Shown: positions 33,432-44,027 of the stretch, piece by piece
How positions within the stretch are numbered: the stretch's first letter is position 1
How the letters are laid out: each line of letters starts with the position of its first letter
Assembly: GCA_024721245.1 (NCBI GenBank)
Contig: CM045561.1
Location: 19,559,753-19,623,752 of the forward strand
DNA length: 64,000 nucleotides
Direction of reading: 5' to 3'
Source: Mitragyna speciosa
Taxonomy: Eukaryota > Streptophyta > Magnoliopsida > Gentianales > Rubiaceae
Position numbers and translations under genes: made by a program
Notes under the pieces: model-generated
The model's input: only the letters and a program-made list of their open reading frames with translations
Told to the model about the DNA's origin: nothing
Database searches by the model: none

Positions 33432-34033
33432 GGCAAAAGAAGGTTTGAAGAAGTTAGGGTTTTCTGTACATCCAACCTTAAAATAGGTTCTCCCGGTATA
33501 TTAAAATCTACTACTTTCGTCCCACAATTCAATTGAGCACTATACCGGGTTAAACAATTCATGCCTAAAATTACATCATAACCCCGAATAGGCAACGCTA
33601 TGAGGTTCGCAAAAATTTTTCTCTTTCCTACCCAGAGTTCACAATCTTGGTAAACAAGATTAGTAGTCAAACAATGATCCCCAGTAGGCGTCCTCACTTC
33701 AAATTTATAAGGTGATCTAACAGGTTGTACTTCAACAGTAGTCATAAATTGGGGATTCACAAACGAATGGGTTGAGCCAGGATCTACTAATAATTTGGCG
33801 AGATAGTGAAAAACAAGAATCGTACCTTCAATAACTGCCGACGACTCCTGTTCATCACGCTTGTCTAAAGCATAGACTCGAGCTGGCACTTTCCTCTTAT
33901 TCTCGCTCTCCTTAGCTTGACTACTGTGCCCAGGTTGAGGTACGCTCGGTCCACTGGTTGCTTGCTTCGGACATTGACTGATTTGATGCTCACCGCTACC
34001 ACAAAGCAAAATTTCCGATTCTTTCTCCAACAA
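33413..34033 (-). pseudogene. Tekay-like aspartic protease
   Basis: The frame holds a basic linker (ESENKRKVPARVYALDKRD) and the retropepsin motif LLVDPGSTHSFVNPQF with DPGS at the active site, followed by YDVILGMNCLTRY, the flap-end motif. The enzyme would cut the polyprotein in the particle. The first residues include the remnant of a second zinc knuckle (CGSGEHQISQC). Confidence 0.85.
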
Positions 34034-35021
34034 ACATCTTCAACGTGGCCACCTTTACCACAATACCTGCAAACCACCAGAGCAACTAATGATTGAGTTC
34101 CCCTCTGGGTATCCTCCTTTCGTTCATTTCTTTGTGGTGTCCACCCCATTGGAGCCCCTCTTGCCCTGCCAGGTTGAGTGCCCTGCCAAATTCTTGCTCC
34201 ACCAGTTCCTCGTCCAGCTTTAGGGGTTGGGGCACCTCGGGTGACAGACGAGAATCACTAGTATTTCCCCGTTTCTTTGCTTGAAAAGTCCGAACCAAAA
34301 ATTTAGTCTCCTCTACCTGCTGTGCTTTCTCCACTGCAGATTCGTACGTCTCTATCATAGCGGCGGCAAGGGCCTCTTGAATCTCCAAATTTAAACCTTG
34401 GATGAAACGCCTCTTCCTCTGTCTTTCTGTGGCTACCAACTCAGGTGCATATCGTGACAATTTGGTAAATTGGGCTTCATACTCCGCCACAGTCATTAGT
34501 ACCTGTCTCAACCTCAAAAATTCATCATCCCGCTTTTCTTATACTCGTGCAGAAATATATTTTTCTTTAAACTCCCGGGTGAAATTGACCCAAGTTCTTG
34601 GGGTCTGGTAGCGTTCCCACTTAGTGTTTACCAAATTCCACCAGGGTGTGGCAGCACCTTCCAGTTGAAATATAGCAAAGGTCACCTGCCTTTCATCAGT
34701 GTATCTTAAGGCGGCGAAAATTTTCTCGATGTCCTCCAACCATTTCTCAGCGATCTCCGAGTTTGGACTACCATTGAACTTGGGAGGGTTAAATTTTTGG
34801 AATCTCTCTAAAGCGACATCATCTCCTACTATTGGATTCCTATAAGGGTTACCAACTTCCGTTCTGGGGTTTTGCCGATTCCCCAGCTGGGTCAAAACAT
34901 CGGTCATGCGATTTAACACGGCAATCATCGGGTCAGCCCCAGGGTTTGGGTTTTCGCCCGACGTATTGCCCTCCTCGCAATCTTGTCGACGAGGTTGTCC
35001 TCTTCCTCGACTTGCCATCAC
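33980..35021 (-). pseudogene. Tekay-like Gag
   Basis: The frame starts at 35021 with ASRGRGQPRRQ. The retrotransposon Gag core is visible (FQKFNPPKFNGSPNSEIAEK, FAIFQLEGAATPWWNLV). A single TAA at 34539-34541 splits it in frame, and it goes on to 34086 (TVAEYEAQFTKLSRYAPELV). A shift leads to the CCHC knuckle CRYCGKGGHVEDVC (about 34069-34028). Gag packages the RNA. The lesions are few: one stop and two shifts. Confidence 0.88.
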
Positions 35022-35368
35022 TTAATATTCTAAAATAATATTAACGAGTTATTTCGAGATCCACGTGATAATTAACGAGGCGTATAAAAATGCACTAATT
35101 CATGAATGAGACAAGGAAAGCAATTATCATGCCAAATAGAGTCACATATATATACATGTCATTCAATTTATACATGTCAAAAATCTCACGTAGAGAACAT
35201 AGTATGACATACATAGATCCAAAAGTTTTTACATACCAAAATATATCACAGCTACAAGCATAACAAAATAAACATAAGCTCTGTAAATACTCCTATCTAA
35301 GGATGTATACTAACTGTACGGATCCAACAGGGCTCATATCAATGAGCTCCTAACCAAAAACTAAAACC
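35022..35368 (-). other. Spacer between extra ORF and gag
   Basis: AT-rich leader of the Tekay-like element; I see no gene or repeat in it. Confidence 0.6.
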
Positions 35369-36079
35369 CTAGTCTAGTTTTCCTACGGAACTAGCAGAAT
35401 CCTCCACTAACTCCTCCACTGACTCCTCCTTCTCCCAAGGCTCCTTCTCGGGACCCCCCTCTATCTCTAGAGATGCGGGTACCACGGGTCCAGGTCTAGC
35501 AGGAATCTCCTCCTCACCTCGGGCCTCTCCTATCACATGCTCAAGAGTATGCGCGCATTCATGGAGGACATGACCTAAACCATCACGGACATGGCCAGCT
35601 ATACGAGTCAATCTCTCGCGGGACCTCCGAAGTTACTGAGTCAAAGCCAAAGTCCTCTGTCTCTCTCTCACAAGCTCCTCCTCCAGCTCTCCAATATGGT
35701 GAGCCTGACGGCCCACCTCGTCTCTTAAATTGCGAACGCTCGCATTGGCAGCAGCAGAAGTGCAAGCGAAACTCCTATTCTCCTCGATTAGTGGGACTAC
35801 CACATAATCGGGATAGGAGTACATCCTCCAACATCCACAAGGCGGTTGGATCCGGCGGGCAGGTGAAAAGCACAAATATGGATGCCCCATCTGATGGCGA
35901 TAGCGAGCTATGGGTCTACACCTCGGCCCCTGATACCTCAATGGTATCACAGTCAGGTCTCGTACCTCTGACGTCTCACCTTGACCCTCGTCAAACAGAC
36001 CTACATATTTAAATAATAAATCGATTAGGTCTATCCCAAAAGTACTTAATAATAAATAATACTTAAATGTTACACTCAA
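35369..36079 (-). pseudogene. Extra ORF upstream of Tekay-like gag, one in-frame stop
   Basis: One frame of about 237 codons runs from 36079 to 35369, broken only by TAA at 35633-35635. It is in sense orientation between primer site and gag. The middle has an aromatic and Cys-rich stretch (RYRHQMGHPYLCFSPARRIQ, CGCWRMYSYPDYVVVP). It is followed by a likely coiled coil (VRNLRDEVGRQAHHIGELEE through RERQRTLALTQ), a His-rich stretch, and an acidic Glu/Pro-rich C-terminus. I do not recognise a family. The length of the preserved frame and the domain-like layout argue that it was once translated. Confidence 0.6.
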
Positions 36080-36256
36080 ATATCAAGCTTAAAAGTAACC
36101 TAAACCCATGCTCAAGCATATTCACAATAGTGTCCGAGTGCGGAAATTCGGATCTTATCTCTCACACTCAGGTTGATCAGGCCCAAGAGTAACCGACTCA
36201 ACCCAAATTTCCTACTCGACACCCAAACAAGACTACCACTAGAGACAGGATTTATC

Positions 36257-36272
36257 GTAAGCTCTGATACCA
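36257..36272 (-). promoter_or_regulatory. tRNA-Met primer-binding site of the Tekay-like element
   Basis: The minus strand reads TGGTATCAGAGCTTAC two bases after the 5' LTR. Confidence 0.9.
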
Positions 36273-36274
36273 CC

Positions 36275-38474
36275 TGTGACAACTCCCCTTACCCAGAGGC
36301 GCACCAAAGGGCTTAGCGAACTACCTGCCTAGCTCTCGCCAGGACTCAAACACGCACTTGCTCAAACATCCAAGCGTACTTAGCTCAAAATAAAATGCAT
36401 TCTTAAAGAAATACATTCATGAAATTTACTTGAAAGTATAAATATCACAAGAGTTATTACATCCCAAAATATAAATAATATTTACAATAAAAGCCTACAC
36501 ATTTAGACTATCAAAATACATTCAACAAAACATGTACTAGATCCAAAATCAGCTTTTCCAGCTTTAGTAGTTTTGAAAACCTGGTTAAAGAAACAAATAA
36601 ATGGGATGAGTTATAATAGCCCAGTGAGTGCTCAAGTCATGCAACCATACCAATAAAATATAATTTTGTTCAATAAAATATTTAACAAGTAAATAAACAA
36701 TTTGTGAACAATTTAATTAACAAGTAGTCAATGGCAGATACAGGGCTCAACTACGGGAGCAAACTCAACTGCAGAAGTAGCAAGCACTGAACATGTACCC
36801 AAGACGTTCGGACCGAGATAATAGTCAAGTCCTCGCCAAGGAACATACCAGTATAAACAAGCAAGTACCCTACCCACCATTCACCTTATAACCTCCGTAC
36901 AAGCTATCACATTCAGGGAGTAATCTCAACCTTGGAAGGGCCAACAAGCAAGAAAGTTTAATCTGGAGTTGGCCTCTTAGAGGAATTCAACTCAATTGGG
37001 GAAAGAACAACACGCCTTAAAACACCCAGCACCTTATAACCTCCCAAGCATGACCGGATTGACTAACCGTGAAGTAACGGTGAAGTTAGTCACGGAAGTC
37101 TCAAGCACAATTAACACATTTAATAGTGAAAGCATGTAACACATTGCGGAATAGATGCGATGAGTACACATCTTTCCTCAAGTAACACATTTCATCAAAT
37201 AATAATGTCAAGTTTAACATGGCATTTCATGCAACATGCACACATAAGAACACTCACCTAAAGCCTAAGAAAATATCTCGCGATAAGGTTGGGTCTCACT
37301 TCCGGATCCTGAAATTCAAGAGAGAATAGTCGTATAAAAACCTGACTAAAATCTAAGAAATTTCATAAGGAAATTCAAGAAATACCCCAAGTCTTTCTAG
37401 GGTTAAATTTCTAGGGTTTTGGAGTTTAGGGTTTTACCCTAAGGTTTAGGGTTTTCAAAATTAGGGTTTTCTAACTTTTTAGAGTTTCGTTCGGAAAGGT
37501 TTAATTCACTAATGGTTCGTCTACAAAAATTTCTGCACGTTCAAATCACTAAATTACAGCTTATAAAGCTTTAAATCATAGCCTAATCACTTTTATTTCT
37601 TAGGTTTTACCGAAATTTCAGCAGCACTTTCCCTATAATCGGACTAACCCAAAATTTTAAACCTGCAAGAAAAACATCCAAACAACCCAATCTCAAGTAG
37701 TTCTACCAATTTCACATCAAACTCACTTCAATTTCACCCAAATTCATCACAAAAACACATAAACTACTCCAAGGTTCTTCAACCAAATCATCCTTAATTC
37801 ATGTCATTTCAAGTTTAAATCACTATCTACAAGCATAAAAGTCCATAAACCTCATATTCATGGAATAAAAATTCATTTTTCATGGCTTAATAAATCATAC
37901 TTAACAATAGAGACATGGTTGAAAAGCTACAAAACTACAAATTTGTACTTGAAATAAGAAGAGAAGTTCTTGGTGGATACCTTTAATAAGGCAAGATCTT
38001 TGCTTAGGAGGAAGATTAACTCACTTTCTATGGATGAAAAGTGATCAAATGGAAGTAAAAAGCTCTAAGAAAATGAAGCAAATGAAGAGAAAAGAGAGAA
38101 GAGAGGAGCCAGCCAAGAGTGAAAGAAAAAGAGAGAAATTAACTAAGTAAAGAAGAAAAGAAATAGAGAAAAATTTGGGCAACACTCGGACCAATCAAAG
38201 CAAGACAAAAGCAAATGTAGATCTTGACTTTCTTACCATGGTAGACCACACTTGGCTAATGGTAATTAGAAGGGATTTTTTTGTCATTTATCCCATAATT
38301 AATATGGCAAGACTTCTAGGTACAAATCTTAAGGGAAATGGTACAACATGCTAGTAAAATAGAAAATCATTCCTTATTTTTTTCCACTAATTTCGGCCCT
38401 TCTCTTCTTTTTTTTTTTTCCTAATGAACATAATACAAAATAAATGGTTTTGCATGAATTTCTAGGGTGTTACA
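36275..38474 (-). repeat. 5' LTR of the Tekay-like element (2200 bp)
   Basis: Minus strand TGTAACACCC at 38474 to GTTGTCACA at 36275. It carries a segment (about 36510-36540) absent from the other LTR and many single-base indels. It is followed on the right by the duplicated bases gggtg. Confidence 0.93.
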
Positions 38475-38479
38475 GGGTG

Positions 38480-39018
38480 GACTCTGGTTGGGGACTAGTT
38501 GTTGACAATGGTAATTGGTTGTTATTTGCAAGTGAAGGAGGCTTGCAGTGACACGGTGGTCTTGGGTGGTGGTTTGGGTGGTAATCTAGTGTCAATAGTG
38601 GACTTATTTGGGACATGGTGGTGGGAAATGGTAGTAGAGGAAAGGGGGTGTGGTTTCTGTTATTTTTCTTGCAGGTAATTAGCTAATGGCAGTGGAATTT
38701 GGTGGAACTGCTGGTGGAGATGGAAGAAAGAGGACTGATGGTAATTTATTGGTTTGGGGTTGTGTTTGGGGAGAGGCAGATGAAGGAGAAGGATGGAAAG
38801 AGGAATGAAAAAAAACCAGAATCAAACCCAGAACTAGAAGGAACAAAAACCCATAATCAAGCAAGCAAAAACAGAAATTAAACCTTCCATTAATCAGATT
38901 AAAAGAAGACCAAAATCAAGACTAACATAAAAAAAAAAATTACCTTTTAAAACTTGTTGGCTTGGTGATTGAACCATGGCTTTGAAAATTGCTTGAAAAA
39001 CTATATGAACAGTGACTT
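38480..39018 (-). other. Tat solo LTR segment between insertions
   Basis: This continues the LTR left at 28208. It is G/T-rich and then A-rich, with no gene. The bases 39014-39018 (gactt) are the left target copy of the next solo LTR. Confidence 0.7.
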
Positions 39019-39877
39019 TGATGTGACCTAGGAGTGCTCACAATCTTGATGCTTGGACATTCTCATGGAACAACTTGTTTAGTTCAAGATGAGCTTGAAT
39101 GGTGGTTGATCATGGTGGAAACATTCAAGCTTTGTTGCTGCTTAGGGGTAGTTCATGACTTTGGGCTTGCTAATGGACTTGTTGATCAAGCTACTCAAGT
39201 GTATTCATTGGGTCAAGAATTTATGCACTGGTTATGGATTAAATCTACATTCAAAGAAGGTCCAATTGAAGTGTTTAAGTGGTCCATAGCATGCTTCCAA
39301 GGTGCTGGTTTGGTTGGACTTGTTGGAAGGCCTTTTAAGTTGCAAGATGAAGGCCCAAGTGAGCTTAAAGAGGACGTCCAGCCCATGAGGAGTTCTTACA
39401 CGAATTTCTTATTTATTTTTCTGCTTAAATTCGTTTTTAATAGTTTCCTAAGTCTTTACAAGTTGTAACTTTAGTTAGTTGCTTAATTGTGATGGGTTAC
39501 AACTAGTTTTAGTAGTTACTTACAATTTTAAGTTCTAGAATCATCCTTGTAAGCCTATAAAAGGCTATGACACTATTCATACGATTTTGGGGATCAGATT
39601 TTATGAATATTATTATTGTGAGTTCTCAAATTGAGAGTTTCTTTAGTTCTTTGCTGATTAAGAACTACCCCCGATCTTGTCGAGTGATTCCAAGATCAAA
39701 ACCCTAGCTTAGAGTTTCTTTCTTGTTTGATTAAGTCCTTTAGAGCAATTAGGTAGGCATATTGAACTCGCTCAAATTGGTCCTACTTAAGCACTTTGAA
39801 GGGTCGAAATCCTCCAAGGGAAAATTCGAAGCTTCACTTGGATCTTCAAGCAACTCCACGTTCCTCCGCGCGTATCA
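39019..39877 (+). repeat. Solo LTR, CRM-like (859 bp), plus
   Basis: TGATGTG/CGTATCA ends with perfect duplication gactt (39014-39018 and 39878-39882). A TATAAAAGG box is at about 39558-39566. The sequence is nearly the same as the inverted solo LTR at 24842-25703. Open frames of over 100 codons here are shared by both copies and are LTR sequence, not genes. Confidence 0.95.
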
Positions 39878-39882
39878 GACTT

Positions 39883-41313
39883 CCTCCTTTTGATTCTACG
39901 CGGTGAACTGGTACTGAACAGTGATTTTGAACTTTGCTTGAAGACCAGATGAATAGTAGATGTTTTTGAAGAAATGACGCTAGTGTGTGCTTTTTAGGTG
40001 TTTTGGTGTGTGTTTGATCTTCTTCGATAAGATTAAAATGTGTTTTTAGGGTTTCAGATCTTCTTCTTCTTCTTTTTTTTTTTTGCTGATTAAAGGGGTA
40101 TTTATAGGCCACTTGTCTTGTTGACCAAGAATGCTATAAAATAACGAAAACGCCACCGGTAATAAAAATACTAATTTTATTTAAAAAAATATTTTTTAAC
40201 TCCAAAATTAAAAATTAATACAACGAAATGACAACAATCTCTAAAATTTTTCAAAATAATTCAAAGTAGATTGCAAAAATAAAAGCTAGAGCTTAAAGTT
40301 GATAAAAATGCGCTTGGGGTGTGAAATGACGATTTTGCCCCTAGACAACGAAAATGCACAAAAAATAGATATTAGCCTAAAAAAATTATCAAAAATTAAA
40401 AGTAAGCTTAAAACATTAGAAAATGCCTTTTTGACTCAAAATTTGACAAAAAAGTGAATTTAAACTGTAAAATGACGATTTTGCCTTTGGACAATGAAAA
40501 TTTGCAGAAAAATAGCTATTTACCTCAAAAAATTGTCAAAAATTAAAAATAAGCTTAAAACACTGGAAAATGTATTTATGACTAAAAAATTGATGAAAAA
40601 TGAATTTAATTTGTAAAATGACGATTTTGCCCTTGGATAATGAAAATTTACAGAAAAATAGCTATTGTCCTCAAAAAAATTACCAAAAATTAAAAATAAG
40701 CTTAAAACATTAGAAAATGCATTTATGACTAAAAAATTGACAAAAAATCAATTTAATCTATAAAATGACGATTTTGCCCTTAGACAATGAAAATTTACAG
40801 AAAATAGCTATTGTCCTAAAAAAATTACCAAAAATTAAAAATTAGATTAAAACATTAGAAAATGCATTTTTGACTCAAAATTGACAAAAAAATGAATTTA
40901 AACTGTAAAATGACGATTTTGCCATTGAACGCAGTATTTACAGAAAAAAATAGCAATCGTCCCGCAAAAAAAATAAAGAAAATTTAGAAACATGCTTAAA
41001 GAATTAGAAAATTGAATTTGGAACCTAAAATGAGCTAAAATGGTGTTCGCGAGGTGAAATTACCATTTTGCCCTCGTGCTAGTAAAATATAAAAGAATAC
41101 CAATTAAATCCAAAAAAATCATAAAAAATTAATAAATTCACATGAAAGTAAAAATATGAATTTAAAACCCCCAAAAGCTTATAGAAAAATATTTATAGAT
41201 AAAATTACTATTTTCGTCCCCAAATTATTGAGAAATTAAAATTTGGCCCAAAAAATGCAAATATGCCCCCCAATGTTTAAAAATAAATGATGTGTCAAAA
41301 TTTAGTGTCTACA
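39883..41313 (-). promoter_or_regulatory. Tat solo LTR, U3-R part with TATA box and repeats
   Basis: On the minus strand a TATAAATA box (40099-40106) is followed by a GA-rich segment ('gaagaagaagaagatc'), which marks the likely transcript start. Upstream, 40190-41100 consists of A-rich tandem units. Confidence 0.7.
40190..41100 (-). repeat. Six tandem units of 144-150 bp in the Tat LTR
   Basis: The core attttgcc recurs at about 40331, 40477, 40623, 40770, 40914 and 41064. Spacing is 146, 146, 147, 144 and 150 bp. Units are A-rich and hold related 'aaaatagctatt' and 'aaaaattaaaaataagctta' segments. The same array in shorter form is at 19800-20430. Confidence 0.88.
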
Positions 41314-41378
41314 CCCATTACACTACGGAACGATAAGTATACTTGCCTATAAATCTATAGTGTAGTGAGCAGATATCA

Positions 41379-41606
41379 ATTGGGTTTGGGTGCATATGCA
41401 TAAAGAGAGATTTTCTACTCAACGAAAATCTAAACTTAACCCACGTAGAGACGATCCCTTCCAAGTGCTGGAAAGGATAGGAGAAAACGCCTACAAGATC
41501 GACCTACCCCGTGAGTATGGAGGTATAAGTGCTACCTTCAATGTTTTTGTCCTTTCTCTTTATGATGTAGTGATTCGAGGGCGAATCCTTTGGAGAGAGG
41601 GGGGAA
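41379..41606 (+). pseudogene. Element C integrase C-terminus
   Basis: This resumes after the Athila-like LTR with WVHMHKERFSTQRKSKLNP, then DDPFQVLERIGENAYKIDLP and ISATFNVFVLSLYDV. One base is missing near 41571 compared with element A, so the tail (DSRANPLERGGND in the right frame) is out of frame. The tail abuts the LTR, as in element A. Confidence 0.85.
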
Positions 41607-42523
41607 TGATAGAGATCAAGGCACTTCCAAGAATAACTCGAGCCCTATGGATCCTCTACAAGGGATAGACGGCTCAATGATAGGGTCAAGGACAAGAAGA
41701 TGAAGGAAGCTTGTATGGGTTGATCATGGACGTATTGGAGAAGGAAGCTTCCAAGGATGATTCTCCACAAGGATGATTCTTCACAATCGCCAAGACTTAT
41801 TACTCTCATTTGGGTCAAGGATGGAGCTTTTCTTGGAGATGGAACGTTGGGAGAAGCCAGGATTGGCCAAGAGAATGAGCAAAGTGTTCAAGTCATGCGA
41901 AAAAATAGAGGAACGCAGCTTCTGACCAAGGTCGCGACCCAGGCCGCACCATGGCCTTGCCCACGGCCTTCATCAGATTGCATTGGCCGAGCTGGTGAAC
42001 TTTCTAACCAAGGCCGCCTGCGGCCTTCATCAGAAAGGTTGAGTGATTCAGCAAAGCTTCTGATCGAGGCCGCTCCGAAGGCTGCTTCACAACTTTACCT
42101 GCGGCCTTCCACAGAAAGTGCAAGATCATCTTTAGTTAGGGCTATTTTCAATATTTTGTTATTTCCATAATTGTCTTACATGACTTAAGCCTATTTAAGG
42201 GCTGAACACATTGAGTAATACAATTTTTAGATCATTCTTTATTGAAACGTGTGTTTTTGAGAGCTCTTAACAAGTGCTTTCTTGGTTTTTGGATTGGAAC
42301 TTTCTTGGTCTTATCAAGCCTTGCTTATGGCGACCCAAATACCCACTTAGAGTAGTTCTTTCGTGTTTGATCAAGTTATAGCGTAATAATTTAGGAAAAT
42401 TAAGCACGCTCAAGTTGGTCTAAATTAGAGCCCTAGAATCTTCGTTCTTCATTGAAGAATAATCGAGGCTTAATACTTGGAATCATCAAGCGATCTTCCT
42501 CATTCATAACCCTATGCGCATCA
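41607..42523 (+). repeat. 3' LTR of element C (917 bp)
   Basis: Starts TGATAGAG after a purine tract (agagaggggggaa) and ends ATGCGCATCA. It contains the shared 'cttatcaagccttgcttatggcgacc' segment. An internal GC-rich stretch, with 'aaggccgc' and 'tgcggccttc' motifs recurring at 41930-42110, gives an open frame I do not consider a gene. Confidence 0.75.
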
Positions 42524-42889
42524 AATATTAATTAGTTTGGCAAGTTTATTTGATATTTAGTGTGTAGTCATTTTAGAATAATTAATCCAAACAACTTTTC
42601 CAAAATATCACTCTTCATATCTTGTAATTCAAATGTTCTTCATATTTCAAAATAATCAACAATGATCAAATTAAAGAATGTGCAATCTAAATAATCGATT
42701 GCAGTCTATTCAAATTATTTGCTACATCAATGCATGTGAAATGGCTAGAGCCAAAAAGTACAAAATTTTGGTTTTCCCTCAAAAACCAAGTTCTCCCAAC
42801 TCTATATTTCTTTTTTACTAATTTTTTCTTGCATTCTCCAATTCTTCCTCCGTTTTAAGTGACACTGAGCAAGTTCTCTTTTACCTTTA
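42524..42889. other. Unassigned AT-rich DNA between element C and the Helitron
   Basis: No gene, LTR end or repeat recognised. It ends with the host T expected next to a Helitron 3' end. Confidence 0.4.
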
Positions 42890-42920
42890 CTAGGTAGTTC
42901 ATACCGCGCGATGCGTGGTA
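42890..42920 (-). terminator. Helitron 3' terminus: hairpin and CTAG
   Basis: The minus strand reads ACCACGCATCGCGCGGT (42919-42903), a 7-bp stem with one mismatch and an ATC loop, then about nine bases, then CTAG followed by a flanking T. This matches the Helitron 3' signal, a hairpin about 10 nt before CTRR inserted at A/T. Confidence 0.75.
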
Positions 42921-43460
42921 AGAACGCAGGCATGCCCAGTAATTTGTAGATATTTAATAAGCCCAATAATTTATAGACATTTAATAAATATAATATTTGA
43001 ACGCATTATTAATTAACTTTTAATGATAATATATGTTTTTTCAGTTGATGATAGGATTATTGTGTTTAATTAGTAAAATGTTGTAATTTTAAGTTAACAA
43101 TTTTTATAGGACGATATTCCTTTTTTAACGTATGTTTTATGGTAAAAATGTTTATAAATATATAGGGAATTAGATGTGAATAATCTGTGTAAATAAAAAA
43201 TGGAGAGGAAACTTAAAAGATGGATTATGTTAAAGTATATATATTAAGATAGTAAATTGTTAAAATTGGTTTTTAGTGATATGCGTGGTTACTGATTTGT
43301 TCACATTTTGTAGCTATTGCTAGTTGGTGGTTCTCGTGCTTAAGCGCGAGTGTGCTCAAGAGGTTTTTTGTATTGTTTAATTTGTGTTTGTAGTAAAGAA
43401 GTAAACGCTTTGTGCTAATTCTAATGAATTGATAGTGGCAGGTGTTTGCCAATCTCATCT
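42921..43460. other. Helitron tail, AT-rich
   Basis: No gene or repeat recognised; a short minus-strand frame at 43458-43273 has no support. Confidence 0.5.
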
Positions 43461-44027
43461 TGGTCGAACTCTTTTTTGCTGAGCTCTTTCAGCCGAGCTC
43501 TTCTTGGCTGAGTCCGAAAAGAGGTAAAATAAACACGTCTTTTGCTTCATCTCGGAGTTTCAAGCGATTTTTGCTTTCCGGTCTTTTGAAGCTTAAACGT
43601 GGAGTTTAAAGGAGATACACTTAGGCTGAGCTCATATTTTCAACTATTTTGGACCGAACTCCAGTAAAATAATACAGTCGAGTTGAAAGAATATAGCCAA
43701 GCCGAGGTCACAATATGGCGAAAGTAATATGGCTGAAGTGCCAAAGTGTTGAAGACGGAATATGGTCGAGGCTGAGACGTAATATGACCGAAGTGCCGAC
43801 GTACCGAGGACACAATATGAGTGAGCTCGGTACGTCTTTTGGCCGAGCTCATATTTGGCCGAGCTCTTTTGGCCAAACTTTTCTTTGCTGAGTTTTTTGG
43901 GCTGAGCTTTTCTGTGGCCAAGTTTGTTGGCCGAACTCCTCTTTGCTGAGCTCTTTCGGCCAAGCTCTTCTTGGCTGAGCTCTTTTTGGTCGAGCTCTTT
44001 TGGCCAAACTTTTCTTTGCTGAGTTTG
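43460..44027. repeat. GAGCTC-rich imperfect repeat array
   Basis: Variants of 'ggccgagctctttt' and 'ttggctgagctc' recur many times with irregular spacing of about 15-40 bp, densest at 43840-44026, producing many SacI-type sites. The minus-strand frame across it is only the repeat. Confidence 0.75.

Larger units (their letters stand above)
28209..38474 (-). mobile_element. Complete but decayed Tekay-like chromovirus
   Basis: A 10.27-kb element on the minus strand with target duplication gggtg (28204-28208 and 38475-38479). It has LTRs of about 2.2 kb that start TGTAACACCC, a tRNA-Met primer site, an extra frame before gag, gag-pol, a C-terminal chromodomain and a purine tract. LTR size and start, and the protease motif DPGSTHSF, fit the Tekay (Del) lineage. 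Many stops and shifts, and LTRs that differ by numerous indels, show it is old. Confidence 0.93.
24011..41313 (-). repeat. Tat/Ogre-type solo LTR (~5.3 kb), split by three insertions
   Basis: On the minus strand it starts TGTAGACACTAAATTTTGACAC (41313) and ends GGACGCGACA (24011). The target duplication cccat is at 24006-24010 and 41314-41318. Subtracting the two CRM-like solo LTRs and the Tekay element leaves about 5.3 kb, comparable to the 4.87-kb LTR at 53459-58328, to which much of it is similar. No internal region is attached, so it is a solo LTR. Confidence 0.85.
22511..41378. repeat. Athila-like solo LTR (~1.56 kb), split by the Tat LTR nest
   Basis: Ends are TGATAAGTGCC and GCAGATATCA, with target duplication attgg at 22506-22510 and 41379-41383. 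Its own sequence is 22511-24010 plus 41319-41378. The segment 'gtgggaacgatactcggtactcgc' near the end reminds me of Athila LTRs, but this is from memory. No internal region or second LTR is present. The 22511-24010 part holds no gene. Confidence 0.75.

Noticed and set aside
24056..41313. Tat LTR boundary at 24056 (TGTCACGCCCC)
   Set aside because: Flanks ttgac and cccat do not match; using 24011 gives the perfect duplication cccat.
41757..42170. 137-codon frame after element C
   Set aside because: Inside the LTR of C; GC-rich short repeats explain the open frame.
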